NCBI GenBank assembly: GCA_965368815.1
Contig: CBDUOH010000031.1
Coordinates: 1 to 22,728, forward strand
Direction: 5' to 3'
Source of the DNA: UBA5794 sp965368815
GTDB lineage: Bacteria > Actinomycetota > Acidimicrobiia > Spongiisociales > UBA5794
DNA: 22,728 nt
Shown here: positions 13,659 through 19,966 of the stretch, piece by piece
Layout of the letters: every line of letters begins with the position of its first letter
How positions within the stretch are numbered: position 1 is the stretch's first letter
Notes under the pieces: generated by a model
What the model was told of the DNA's origin: nothing
What the model saw: only the letters and a program-made list of their open reading frames with translations
The model's database searches: none
Translations under genes and position numbers: made by a program

Positions 13659-14429
13659 ATGCGTCGAGTATTCGTAGTAGCCGCCACGATCGGCCTGTTG
13701 ATCGCCGCATGCGATTCGTCTGGCGGCGACACGACAACCACGGTTCCCGCGACGCTGACGACGACGTCAACCACGTCGGCGACAACAACCACGACCTCGC
13801 CGCCACCCACGACAACCACCACAGCGGCACCCGACACGACCACGACGACGGCAGCTCCGGTCACGACGACGACATCCGTGGATGACACAACGGTCGAACT
13901 CACATCAGAAGGTATCCGGGCAGGGGCAACCTGGGTCTACTTCGGATTTGACGATGATGACACCGTTGCAGCTCTCGAAGCAGTACTCGGGCCGGCGACG
14001 GAGGACACCGGCTGGCTCGACTCGTTCCCCGATGGTTGGGAGAAGTTCGGGGTGTGCCCGTCGCCCCACGTGCGCGGTGTGCGATGGGGAGCTGGTGACC
14101 AGACGTCACTCCAACTCCTGTTCACCGATGGCGACACGGACTTCTGGTCCGGTGGTGTCGAGCATTTCTACACGTTCTACTACTACGGTCGCGTCGCTCC
14201 GACAGGTCTCACGACACCAGAAGGTATCGGCATCGGATCCTCCGTCGGCCAGCTCAAGGCAGCCTACGACGGACCCGACTTCTCGCTCGAGGAGTCGTTC
14301 TTCGATCCCTCGCAAGGGTTCTGGACGTACCGTTCAGCGGAATGGACCGGACTGTGGGGGTTCACGACGGGATTGACGGATGCGTTCGTCGTGACGTCGA
14401 TCAACGCAGGGCAGGGCTGCGGCGAGTAG
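13659..14429 (+). CDS. Secreted lipoprotein with Thr-rich linker
   Basis: I do not recognise a named family. The 256 residues begin with a short signal (MRRVFVVAATIGLL) and a lipobox LIAAC, predicting lipidation at Cys18. Residues 23-78 are a Thr/Pro/Ala linker that probably crosses the cell-wall layer. The folded part (about 83-254) has what look like two related halves, one starting GIRAG at 85 with a GPATEDTGW segment, the other starting GIGIGSS near 189. Cys132 and Cys254 could form a disulfide. GAGGGA upstream serves as the Shine-Dalgarno. It is the first of three unrelated lipoprotein genes beginning MRR, in place of infA. Confidence 0.85.
   Translation: MRRVFVVAATIGLLIAACDSSGGDTTTTVPATLTTTSTTSATTTTTSPPPTTTTTAAPDTTTTTAAPVTTTTSVDDTTVELTSEGIRAGATWVYFGFDDDDTVAALEAVLGPATEDTGWLDSFPDGWEKFGVCPSPHVRGVRWGAGDQTSLQLLFTDGDTDFWSGGVEHFYTFYYYGRVAPTGLTTPEGIGIGSSVGQLKAAYDGPDFSLEESFFDPSQGFWTYRSAEWTGLWGFTTGLTDAFVVTSINAGQGCGE
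13729..13878 (+). repeat. ACN-rich low-complexity DNA coding a Thr linker
   Basis: About 150 bases are mainly ACG, ACA and ACC codons for Thr, broken by Pro, Ala and Ser. It includes two TTTTTAAP-like stretches. The pattern is like a short microsatellite and may vary in length between strains. It is coding, within the first lipoprotein gene. Confidence 0.6.
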
Positions 14430-14448
14430 CAGCCACCTCCATTCGTTC

Positions 14449-14454
14449 GATAAT
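14449..14454 (+). promoter_or_regulatory. Possible -10 element for the second lipoprotein gene
   Basis: GATAAT matches five of six bases of TATAAT and lies 39 bases before the GTG start, in the 64-bp gap after the first lipoprotein gene. The -35 region (GTAGCA, 17 bases upstream) is weak. It suggests that the three lipoprotein genes are separate units. Confidence 0.35.
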
Positions 14455-14493
14455 GTTCGGCAATACTTCGCCACTTCACCCCGGGAGGAATCC

Positions 14494-15135
14494 GTGAGAC
14501 GAGCAACCATCGCCCTCGCAATCATGCTGGTCGCCGCGGCGTGCAGCAGTGACGGAGGAGCCGCTGATGAGACCACCACCACGGTGGTGAGTGGTGGCGC
14601 CACGTCGTCAACCGAGGCACCAAGCGCATCGACCTCAACGACCTCGACGACAGGAGCACCCCAAGGTTCGGGCGGGGGCGCCGAATGCCTCGTGGGTACC
14701 TGGAATCTCGATGCCGAGGCGTTCTTCGAAGCGATCACGGCATCGATGAGCGCCGCCGAACTCCAAGGTGCATCGTTCGCCCACGTCGGGGGCGTGTACC
14801 AGGCGGTGATCGAAGCCGACGGTACGTTCATCGACCGACGGGTCGATTGGAACTTCGCCGTGACGTCGCCCGCCGGTGAACTCGAGGTGATCATCAATCA
14901 CGAACGGACAGGCAGCTGGCGGATGGACGATGGGATCATCGACGTCTCGTTGCCAGGGGATGTTCCCGCCGAACAGCAGGTGTTCATCGACGGTGAGGAG
15001 TTCGAGTTCCCCGGAGGTGTCCTTCCCTTCTCACCGCCCGCGGTCGACTGGATTCCCGCGGCGTACGACTGCGACGGTGACACCCTGAACATCACAGCAG
15101 AAGGTGTCACGTCCATGTGGACACGGACGGGGTAG
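14494..15135 (+). CDS. Lipoprotein with lipocalin-like domain
   Basis: The 213 residues start at a GTG with GGGAGG about 6 bases upstream. The signal MRRATIALAIMLVAAAC predicts lipidation at Cys17. A Thr/Ser/Ala/Gly-rich linker (about 18-63) follows. The mature domain begins CLVGTWNLD (65-73) and ends MWTRTG. An opening GTW, alternating beta-like strands, and a final W-R near the C-terminus resemble lipocalin-like beta barrels, but I infer this from pattern only. Cys65 and a Cys near the end (YDCDGD) could pair. No function can be given. Confidence 0.8.
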   Translation: MRRATIALAIMLVAAACSSDGGAADETTTTVVSGGATSSTEAPSASTSTTSTTGAPQGSGGGAECLVGTWNLDAEAFFEAITASMSAAELQGASFAHVGGVYQAVIEADGTFIDRRVDWNFAVTSPAGELEVIINHERTGSWRMDDGIIDVSLPGDVPAEQQVFIDGEEFEFPGGVLPFSPPAVDWIPAAYDCDGDTLNITAEGVTSMWTRTG

Positions 15136-15141
15136 GCACAG

Positions 15142-15159
15142 CACCGGTCCGCACTGGTG
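15142..15159 (+). terminator. Hairpin after the second lipoprotein gene
   Basis: CACCGGT pairs with ACTGGTG (six Watson-Crick pairs, one G-T) around CCGC, starting 7 bp after the stop. There is no T-run. It may be a weak terminator. Confidence 0.3.
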
Positions 15160-15184
15160 GGGATCGATCCCGAATGCGTAGGAT
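15160..15184 (+). promoter_or_regulatory. Palindrome and possible -10 before the third lipoprotein gene
   Basis: A perfect 12-bp palindrome, GGGATCGATCCC (15160-15171), sits seven bases upstream of TAGGAT (15179-15184), which fits a TANNNT -10 box. A repressor bound here would cover the -35 to -10 spacer. Both parts are short, so this is a candidate only. Confidence 0.3.
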
Positions 15185-15210
15185 GGCCGAGATCGGAGTG
15201 GGGAGTGAAG

Positions 15211-15729
15211 ATGCGACGACCGACAATTGCCGTGGCCCTGACCGCGTTGGTCCTGTTGATGGCTGGCTGCCAGTCCGCCAGCGAGACGATCAGTGAAGAG
15301 ATCCTCGAGAACATCGACGGTGTCGACGACGTCGAGATCGATGAGGACAGCGGCGAGATCAGGCTTGAGACCGAGGACGGTTCGTTCTCGTTCGGCGGGG
15401 GAGAGATACCCGACGGTCTGGACATCGCGGTCCCCGACGGGGGCGAGGTGCTTGTGACCCTTGACGCACCCGATGGCATATCGGTGTCACTCGAATTCGA
15501 CATCGACAGCTTCGAATCGGTCGTCGAGTTCTATGAGGGCTGGGTCGCGTCCGATTCGGGGGAATGGGAGAGCAATTCGGCTTCCTTCACCTCGGCAGAG
15601 GGAGTCGCCCTGAAGAGCGAAACGTGGATCGGTGATGGCAGGTCGATCCACATCACGAACTGTCCGTCATCTGTCGACACCTCCGGCGACGTCCGAGCCA
15701 CCTGCGTGACGCTCGTCCAAGAGAAGTAG
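15211..15729 (+). CDS. Small acidic lipoprotein, function unknown
   Basis: From ATG 15211 the 172 residues begin MRRPTIAVALTALVLLMAGC, a typical signal with the lipobox Cys at 20. An in-frame GTG two codons upstream (15205) is an alternative, and longer starts would bury the signal peptide. The following stretch (about 21-75) is strongly acidic, with patterns such as DGVDDVEIDEDSGEI, then a mixed alpha/beta domain with FESVVEFYEGW near 112, and two Cys near the end (NCPSS and ATCVT) that could pair. There is no Thr linker, unlike the two lipoproteins before it. I recognise no family. Confidence 0.8.
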   Translation: MRRPTIAVALTALVLLMAGCQSASETISEEILENIDGVDDVEIDEDSGEIRLETEDGSFSFGGGEIPDGLDIAVPDGGEVLVTLDAPDGISVSLEFDIDSFESVVEFYEGWVASDSGEWESNSASFTSAEGVALKSETWIGDGRSIHITNCPSSVDTSGDVRATCVTLVQEK

Positions 15730-15732
15730 CGG

Positions 15733-15748
15733 GGCGAACGCTTTCGCC
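15733..15748 (+). terminator. Hairpin after the third lipoprotein gene
   Basis: GGCGAA pairs with TTCGCC around CGCT, three bases past the stop; an outer G-T pair can be added. No T-run follows. It could end the lipoprotein transcript ahead of the rpmJ promoter. Confidence 0.35.
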
Positions 15749-15771
15749 TATCACTACGGATCCGGAGGCTA

Positions 15772-15777
15772 TACAAT
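15772..15777 (+). promoter_or_regulatory. -10 element of the rpmJ operon promoter
   Basis: TACAAT matches TATAAT at five of six positions and sits in an A/T-rich patch (ctatacaattg) that stands out in this GC-rich sequence. A -35 box is not evident at 16-18 bases. Transcription would start near 15784, giving a leader of about 200 bases before rpmJ. It would serve rpmJ-rpsM-rpsK-rpsD-rpoA-rplQ. Confidence 0.5.
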
Positions 15778-15785
15778 TGCGCAGT

Positions 15786-15981
15786 CAGCTCTTCGGAGCT
15801 GTGATTTGTTGTGAACAGACGACATCGTCGATATCGGTGACCGTCGAGCATCCACATCCGGGGTAACTCGGTCTCGCTCGGCCAGTGCCGGAGTAGATGT
15901 CAATCACACAGGCCCAGTGCGGGTCCTGCGTGCTTGGCGCCGACGAATGTCCCGACCGAGTACCGAGGCAGGATCACCAGC
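15786..15981 (+). promoter_or_regulatory. Structured leader of the rpmJ-rplQ operon
   Basis: At the 5' end CAGCTC-TTCG-GAGCTG (15786-15801) is a perfect six-pair stem with a cUUCGg tetraloop. A long-range helix joins GGTAACTCGGTC (15862-15873) to GACCGAGTACC (15954-15964), 11 pairs with one bulged A. It encloses CTCGGC-CAGT-GCCGGAG (15877-15893, six pairs and a bulged G) and a weaker hairpin at about 15911-15942. The Shine-Dalgarno AGGA (15970-15973) lies 6 bases beyond the helix. A GTG-started nine-codon frame (15811-15840) reads MNRRHRRYR. Autoregulation by an operon protein such as S4 is a reasonable guess, as S4 controls the E. coli alpha operon; I see no direct proof. Confidence 0.5.
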
Positions 15982-16095
15982 ATGAAAGTCAGAGCCTCAG
16001 CGAAGAAGATGTGCGACAACTGTCGCGTCATCCGTAGGCACGGCAGTGTCTGGGTTATCTGTCAGAACCCACGCCACAAGCAGCGTCAGGGGTAA
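15982..16095 (+). CDS. rpmJ: 50S ribosomal protein L36, zinc form
   Basis: L36 is the smallest 50S protein and binds near 23S helices 42 and 89-97. The 37 residues begin MKVRASAKKMCDNCRVIRRHG. Cys11, Cys14, Cys27 and His32 form the usual zinc site, so this is the zinc-binding form. AGGA lies 8 bases before the ATG, and rpsM follows after 6 bp. It normally sits directly after infA, which is absent here. Confidence 0.96.
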   Translation: MKVRASAKKMCDNCRVIRRHGSVWVICQNPRHKQRQG

Positions 16096-16101
16096 GGATT
16101 A

Positions 16102-16479
16102 ATGGCACGAATCGGCGGAGTTGACCTCCCAAGAGACAAGCGGATCGAGATCGGACTCACCTATGTGTTCGGTGTCGGTCGTTCAAGCGCTCGCACCATC
16201 CTGGCTGCGACGGACATCGACATGGACACGAAGGTCAGGGACCTGACCGATGCCGAGGTCCTCAAGATCAGGCAGTTCATAGATTCCAACTACAAGATCG
16301 AAGGCGATCTGCGTCGCGATGTCGCTCAGAACATCAAGCGCAAGATCGAGATTGGTTGCTACCAGGGCCTGCGACACCGTCGCGGTCTCCCGGTTCGGGG
16401 CCAGCGCACCCACACGAACGCGAGGACCCGTAAGGGCAAGCGAGTGGCGATTGCAGGCAAGAAGAAGGTCACGAAGTAA
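16102..16479 (+). CDS. rpsM: 30S ribosomal protein S13
   Basis: S13 lies at the top of the 30S head and makes bridges to the 50S and P-site tRNA. The 125 residues start ARIGGVDLPRDKRIEIGLTYVFGVGRSSA and end with the basic tail GLRHRRGLPVRGQRTHTNARTRKG plus KKKVTK. AAGG within the rpmJ stop region is the Shine-Dalgarno. Its TAA overlaps the rpsK ATG by one base. Confidence 0.97.
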   Translation: MARIGGVDLPRDKRIEIGLTYVFGVGRSSARTILAATDIDMDTKVRDLTDAEVLKIRQFIDSNYKIEGDLRRDVAQNIKRKIEIGCYQGLRHRRGLPVRGQRTHTNARTRKGKRVAIAGKKKVTK

Positions 16480-16919
16480 TGACCACAGAATCGCAACCAC
16501 AGGTGCAACCGCAGATCACCGACGAGGACGCAGCCGCCGCCTCCACTTCGAGGCGTCGCCGCAACAAGCGCACGATCTCCCACGGCCAGGTCCACATCAA
16601 GGCCAGTTTCAACAACACGATCCTCACCATCACCGATCAGGACGGCAAGGTCGCCGCTTGGACATCGGGTGGATCGGTCGGATTCAAGGGCTCCCGCAAG
16701 TCGACGCCATACGCTGCCCAGGTCGCAGCCGAACTGGCGGCGCGCAAGGCAGGGGAGATGGGCATCCGCAAGCTGGATGTCATCGTCCGTGGGTCCGGCT
16801 CCGGCCGAGAGACCGCCATCAGGACGCTCCAGAACATGGGTATCGAGATCACCGGGATCAAGGACGTGACCCCTGTTCCCCACAATGGCTGCAGGCCCAA
16901 GAAGCGGAAGGGTCGTTAG
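16479..16919 (+). CDS. rpsK: 30S ribosomal protein S11
   Basis: S11 is a platform protein next to the E site. Of 146 residues, the last ~120 form the conserved core (GQVHIKASFNNTILTITDQDG to HNGCRPKKRKGR). The first ~25 are a polar tail (MTTESQPQVQPQITDEDAAA then SRRRRNKR), longer than in E. coli S11 and with the same acidic-then-basic order as the S5 extension. It overlaps rpsM by one base; rpsD starts 2 bp after the stop. Confidence 0.97.
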   Translation: MTTESQPQVQPQITDEDAAAASTSRRRRNKRTISHGQVHIKASFNNTILTITDQDGKVAAWTSGGSVGFKGSRKSTPYAAQVAAELAARKAGEMGIRKLDVIVRGSGSGRETAIRTLQNMGIEITGIKDVTPVPHNGCRPKKRKGR

Positions 16920-16921
16920 TC

Positions 16922-17527
16922 ATGGCTCGTTACACAGGACCAAGGACCAAGGTGAGCCGTCGTGCACGCCAGCTCCTCGATGAGAACAAAGCCAAGTACT
17001 ACGACCGGCGGCCATATCCACCGGGTCAGCACGGTCGTGGACGTATCCGCGAGTCCCAGTACCAGATCCAGCTCCGCGAGAAGCAGAAGCTCAAGTTCAT
17101 GTACGGCGTGCTCGAGAAGCAGTTCCGCAAGTACTACAAGAACGCGGCGAAGAAGAGCGGTATCACAGGTACCAATCTGCTCGTGATCCTCGAATCACGT
17201 CTGGACAACGTCGTGTACCGTGCCGGTTTTGCAAGCACACGCCCGCAGGCCCGTCAGCTGGTGAACCACTCACACTTCCTTGTCAACGACCGCAAGGTCG
17301 ACATTCCTTCGTATGAGGTCCGCACCGGCGACGTCATCACGATCAAGGAACGCAGCAAGGACATCCTCCCGATTCAGCATGCCATCGACACCGTTGGTCG
17401 TTCGGTCCCCGAGTGGATCGTGGTGAACACGAACGAGCGCACCATCACCATCGATGCAATGCCTTCCAGAGAACAGATCGACACCGAAATCAAAGAACAA
17501 CTCATCGTCGAGCTCTACTCCAAGTAG
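16922..17527 (+). CDS. rpsD: 30S ribosomal protein S4, cysteine-free form
   Basis: S4 nucleates 16S 5'-domain assembly, forms part of the mRNA entry site, and represses the alpha operon in E. coli. From ATG 16922 it has 201 residues, starting ARYTGPRTKVSRR, with RRPYPPGQHGRGR at about residues 31-43 and an S4 RNA-binding domain from about 92 (LESRLDNVVYRAGFASTRPQARQLVNH). No Cys is present, so it lacks the N-terminal zinc site. The frame is open well upstream, but the family start is clear. Confidence 0.96.
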   Translation: MARYTGPRTKVSRRARQLLDENKAKYYDRRPYPPGQHGRGRIRESQYQIQLREKQKLKFMYGVLEKQFRKYYKNAAKKSGITGTNLLVILESRLDNVVYRAGFASTRPQARQLVNHSHFLVNDRKVDIPSYEVRTGDVITIKERSKDILPIQHAIDTVGRSVPEWIVVNTNERTITIDAMPSREQIDTEIKEQLIVELYSK

Positions 17528-17559
17528 AGCTGACGATCCCGTCGAACACAGGAGCGAAC

Positions 17560-18516
17560 GTGCTCATCACTCAACGCCCCACAATCGAAGAGGAACAGCT
17601 GACAGACGAACGATCAAAGTTCGTGGTCCAGCCGCTTGAACCTGGCTTCGGTTATACCCTTGGCAACACCATGCGACGCACGCTGTTGGCGCGCATTCCT
17701 GGTGCCGCCATCACATCCGTCCGAATCGACGGTGTCCAGCACGAGTTCTCGACCATCGATGGCGTCGTCGAAGACGTCGTCGATCTGATCCTGAACCTCA
17801 AGCAAGTCGTGCTTCGCATCGATGTGGAGGAGCCCCAGACGCTGTACCTGTCCGCAAAGGGTGCGGGCGAGGTCACCGCTGGGAGCATCAACGCGCCAGC
17901 GGGTGTCGAGATCATCAACGGTGACCTGCATCTCGCAACGATGTCGTCGGGCGGAAACCTCGAGATCGAGCTCACCGCCGAGCGTGGCGTCGGGTACCGA
18001 AGCGCAGACCGCAACAAGAAGAGCGACACGATCGGTGTGATTCCGATCGACTCAATCTTCTCACCGGTTCGCAAAGTGGCCTACCGCGTCGAGAACACGC
18101 AGGTCGGTCAGCGCACCGACTTCGATCGCCTGATCCTCGACGTGGAGACCGACCACTCGATCTCACCTGCCGAGGCGATCTCGTCTGCTGGTGGCACGCT
18201 TCGGAATCTCTTCGAGCTCTTCGCCGAGATGGAGGAGTACGACGCTCTGGTCCCTGATGAGCTTGCACCGGTGGAAGCATCGGGCCAAGAGCATCTCGAT
18301 CTACCCATCGAAGCACTCGACCTGTCCGAGCGCCCAAGGAACTGCCTCAGGCGTGCCCAGGTGCAGACGGTTGGCGAACTCATCGAGAAGACCGAAGAGG
18401 ACCTTCTCAACATCACCAACTTCGGCATGAAGAGCCTTGAAGAAGTCGTTGCCAAGCTCGACGAGCTCGGTTTCGGTCTCAAGAACTACGCAGACGCAGA
18501 TTCGAGCGCTGTCTGA
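17560..18516 (+). CDS. rpoA: RNA polymerase subunit alpha
   Basis: Alpha dimerises to start polymerase assembly, and its C-terminal domain binds UP elements and activators. The best start is GTG 17560, preceded by AGGAG at 5 bases, giving 318 residues; the family segment FVVQPLEPGFGYTLGNTMRRTLL begins at residue 21. The C-terminal domain (about 247-310) keeps Arg258 in LSERPRNCL, the counterpart of E. coli Arg265, and the helix-hairpin segment NFGMKSLEEV. It lies 32 bp after rpsD and overlaps rplQ by one base. Confidence 0.97.
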   Translation: MLITQRPTIEEEQLTDERSKFVVQPLEPGFGYTLGNTMRRTLLARIPGAAITSVRIDGVQHEFSTIDGVVEDVVDLILNLKQVVLRIDVEEPQTLYLSAKGAGEVTAGSINAPAGVEIINGDLHLATMSSGGNLEIELTAERGVGYRSADRNKKSDTIGVIPIDSIFSPVRKVAYRVENTQVGQRTDFDRLILDVETDHSISPAEAISSAGGTLRNLFELFAEMEEYDALVPDELAPVEASGQEHLDLPIEALDLSERPRNCLRRAQVQTVGELIEKTEEDLLNITNFGMKSLEEVVAKLDELGFGLKNYADADSSAV

Positions 18517-18866
18517 TGCCACGTCCCAAGAAGGGCCCTCGTCTCGGCGGTAGCCCGTCGCATCAGCGGAAGATTCTTGCGAATCTGACCGCATCGCTGA
18601 TCGAGCATGAAGAGGTGACCACGACGCACGCCAAGGCGAAAGTGCTCAGGCCGTACGCCGAAAAGGTGATCACGAAGGCCCGTCGCGGTGACTTGCATGC
18701 CCGTCGTACGATTCTCAAGAAGATCGAGAACAACGATGCCGTGACGAAGCTCTTCGACGACGTCGCACCCAGGTACGCAGAGCGTCCCGGTGGCTATCTC
18801 CGGATCACGAAGCTTGGTCCCCGCAAGGGTGACGGAGCCGAGATGGCGAAGGTCGAACTCGTCTAA
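18516..18866 (+). CDS. rplQ: 50S ribosomal protein L17
   Basis: L17 lies near the tunnel exit. The 116 residues have the start PRPKKGPRLGGSPSHQRKILANLTASLIEHE, the THAKAKVLRPYAEKVITKAR segment, and the ending GGYLRITKLGPRKGDGAEMAKVELV. It is the last gene of the alpha operon, overlapping rpoA by one base, with a hairpin terminator 33 bp downstream. Confidence 0.97.
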   Translation: MPRPKKGPRLGGSPSHQRKILANLTASLIEHEEVTTTHAKAKVLRPYAEKVITKARRGDLHARRTILKKIENNDAVTKLFDDVAPRYAERPGGYLRITKLGPRKGDGAEMAKVELV

Positions 18867-18898
18867 CGGTTTGCGTCAGGACATCTGATTACGAACAC

Positions 18899-18924
18899 AG
18901 AGTCGGTCTCTCGGGACCGGCTCT
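18899..18924 (+). terminator. Rho-independent terminator after rplQ
   Basis: AGAGTCGGTC pairs with GACCGGCTCT over ten positions (one T-G) around TCTCGG. A short T-containing tail (cgtgcttt) follows, as is usual in high-GC genomes. It closes the ribosomal cluster just 18 bases ahead of the -10 box of the next gene. Confidence 0.65.
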
Positions 18925-18941
18925 CGTGCTTTCGGGTTCGT

Positions 18942-18947
18942 TATCCT
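18942..18947 (+). promoter_or_regulatory. -10 element of a possible leaderless promoter
   Basis: TATCCT fits TANNNT and ends six bases before the ATG at 18954, so transcription would start at or next to the start codon. No Shine-Dalgarno precedes that ATG. No -35 box is clear. Confidence 0.4.
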
Positions 18948-18953
18948 CGCCGC

Positions 18954-19370
18954 ATGTTCAACGGAGCTGACGCGTGGGATCCGATGCCGATGGGAACCGC
19001 GGTGTTCCTGGCGGTCCTCCTCGTCATTGTGGGCCTTGCGCTGTTCGACATCGGTCGTCGGGCACGCTCCGGGAATCTCAGGCGGAACTGGATAGTCGGA
19101 TTGCGAACCATCGAGACACTGCGAAGTGACGATGCGTGGGATGCGGCACATCGGGCAGGCGGGGTGTTGCTCGGGTTTGCGGGCATCGGGCCGGTCATCG
19201 GAGGAGCAATTCTGGTGTTCCGCCCGTCGAACATCGTTGGAGCCCTTGCGGCTCTCTCGGCGATCATCTGGTTGCTCGTGTTCGTCCTCGTGGCCGCGAC
19301 CAAAGGTCGGAGAGCCGCAAGGGAAGCCGTCAGTGCATTGTCGGACCCGGCCGGCCCAGCAGCATCCTGA
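18954..19370 (+). CDS. SdpI family membrane protein
   Basis: The 138 residues have three likely membrane segments (about 14-32, 69-89, 95-116). Between the first and second is the signature RNWIVGLRTIETLRSDDAW and AAHRAGG (about 44-70), which matches the WIGIRTP-T-S-W--H--AG pattern of the SdpI family. SdpI in Bacillus gives immunity to the SdpC toxin; most relatives have unknown roles, and nothing here suggests a toxin system. Its 3' end overlaps the convergent NUDIX gene by 41 bp. Confidence 0.8.
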   Translation: MFNGADAWDPMPMGTAVFLAVLLVIVGLALFDIGRRARSGNLRRNWIVGLRTIETLRSDDAWDAAHRAGGVLLGFAGIGPVIGGAILVFRPSNIVGALAALSAIIWLLVFVLVAATKGRRAAREAVSALSDPAGPAAS

Positions 19371-19896
19371 GGCTGGCCGCGCCGCAGCGGATCGCATCGT
19401 CGACTCCGAAATCGGCGAGCTGACCCCACGGCACCCATCGTGCGTCGAGGATTTCATCGACGACGGCGATGTCCACGGTGCCGGCGATGAATCCCATGGC
19501 GAGATCGATGTGGACATGGCCCGGCTCGTTGGCACGTGCAGGGATCGGGTGCGCGTCGATGCGGACAAGACCGAGCCCGACACGGTCGATGTCCGTCAGC
19601 CCCGTTTCCTCAGCCACCTCGCGCCGTGCCGCTGCTTCGATCGACTCGTCCCCGGACTCGAAGTGGCCGCCGGGCTGGAGCCAGCGGCCCAGCTTGGCGT
19701 GGTGGATCAGGAGCAGAGACGTACCATCAGGCGATGCAACGAAGCCTGAGGCCGTGAAATGCCCCGGGTCGAATTCATCCCTTGGCCACATCGGCCTGCC
19801 TGAGCCGAGTGCGTCACGGGCGACACCCACAGAGATCTCGTCACCATCGGGGTGGTAGGCCCCGACGACCGCGGCGATATCTGATGGACCGGACAT
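19330..19896 (-). CDS. NUDIX hydrolase
   Basis: NUDIX enzymes cleave nucleoside diphosphates linked to other groups; the substrate here cannot be told. From the ATG at 19896 it has 188 residues. The Nudix box at about 77-100 reads GGHFESGDESIEAAAR then REVAEETGL, with the catalytic REVAEE core; the left part has one more residue than the textbook spacing, a variant seen in many actinobacterial members. The C-terminal WVPWGQLADFG is also typical. A longer in-frame ATG exists at 19983, but GGAG 5 bases before 19896 and a -10-like TAGCGT favour the shorter form. Confidence 0.88.
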   Translation of the reverse strand: MSGPSDIAAVVGAYHPDGDEISVGVARDALGSGRPMWPRDEFDPGHFTASGFVASPDGTSLLLIHHAKLGRWLQPGGHFESGDESIEAAARREVAEETGLTDIDRVGLGLVRIDAHPIPARANEPGHVHIDLAMGFIAGTVDIAVVDEILDARWVPWGQLADFGVDDAIRCGAASLRMLLGRPGPTMH

Positions 19897-19903
19897 TGGC
19901 TCC

Positions 19904-19909
19904 ACGCTA
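19904..19909 (-). promoter_or_regulatory. Possible -10 element of the NUDIX gene
   Basis: On the minus strand TAGCGT ends seven bases before the ATG at 19896, the same arrangement as for ilvA. Transcription would start at or within a base or two of the start codon, although a GGAG is also present in the seven-base gap. Confidence 0.35.
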
Positions 19910-19966
19910 GCTGAGGCGTGGCCACCGAAAACGGCAGCGCACGAATGGCAACCCGACCATTCGCAG

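Noticed and set aside
12916..13677. 253-codon plus-strand frame over map
   Set aside because: Arg-rich shadow in another frame of map, which has all its metal ligands.
13595..13903. Minus-strand frame with long Val runs
   Set aside because: It is the reverse complement of the Thr-codon linker of the first lipoprotein.
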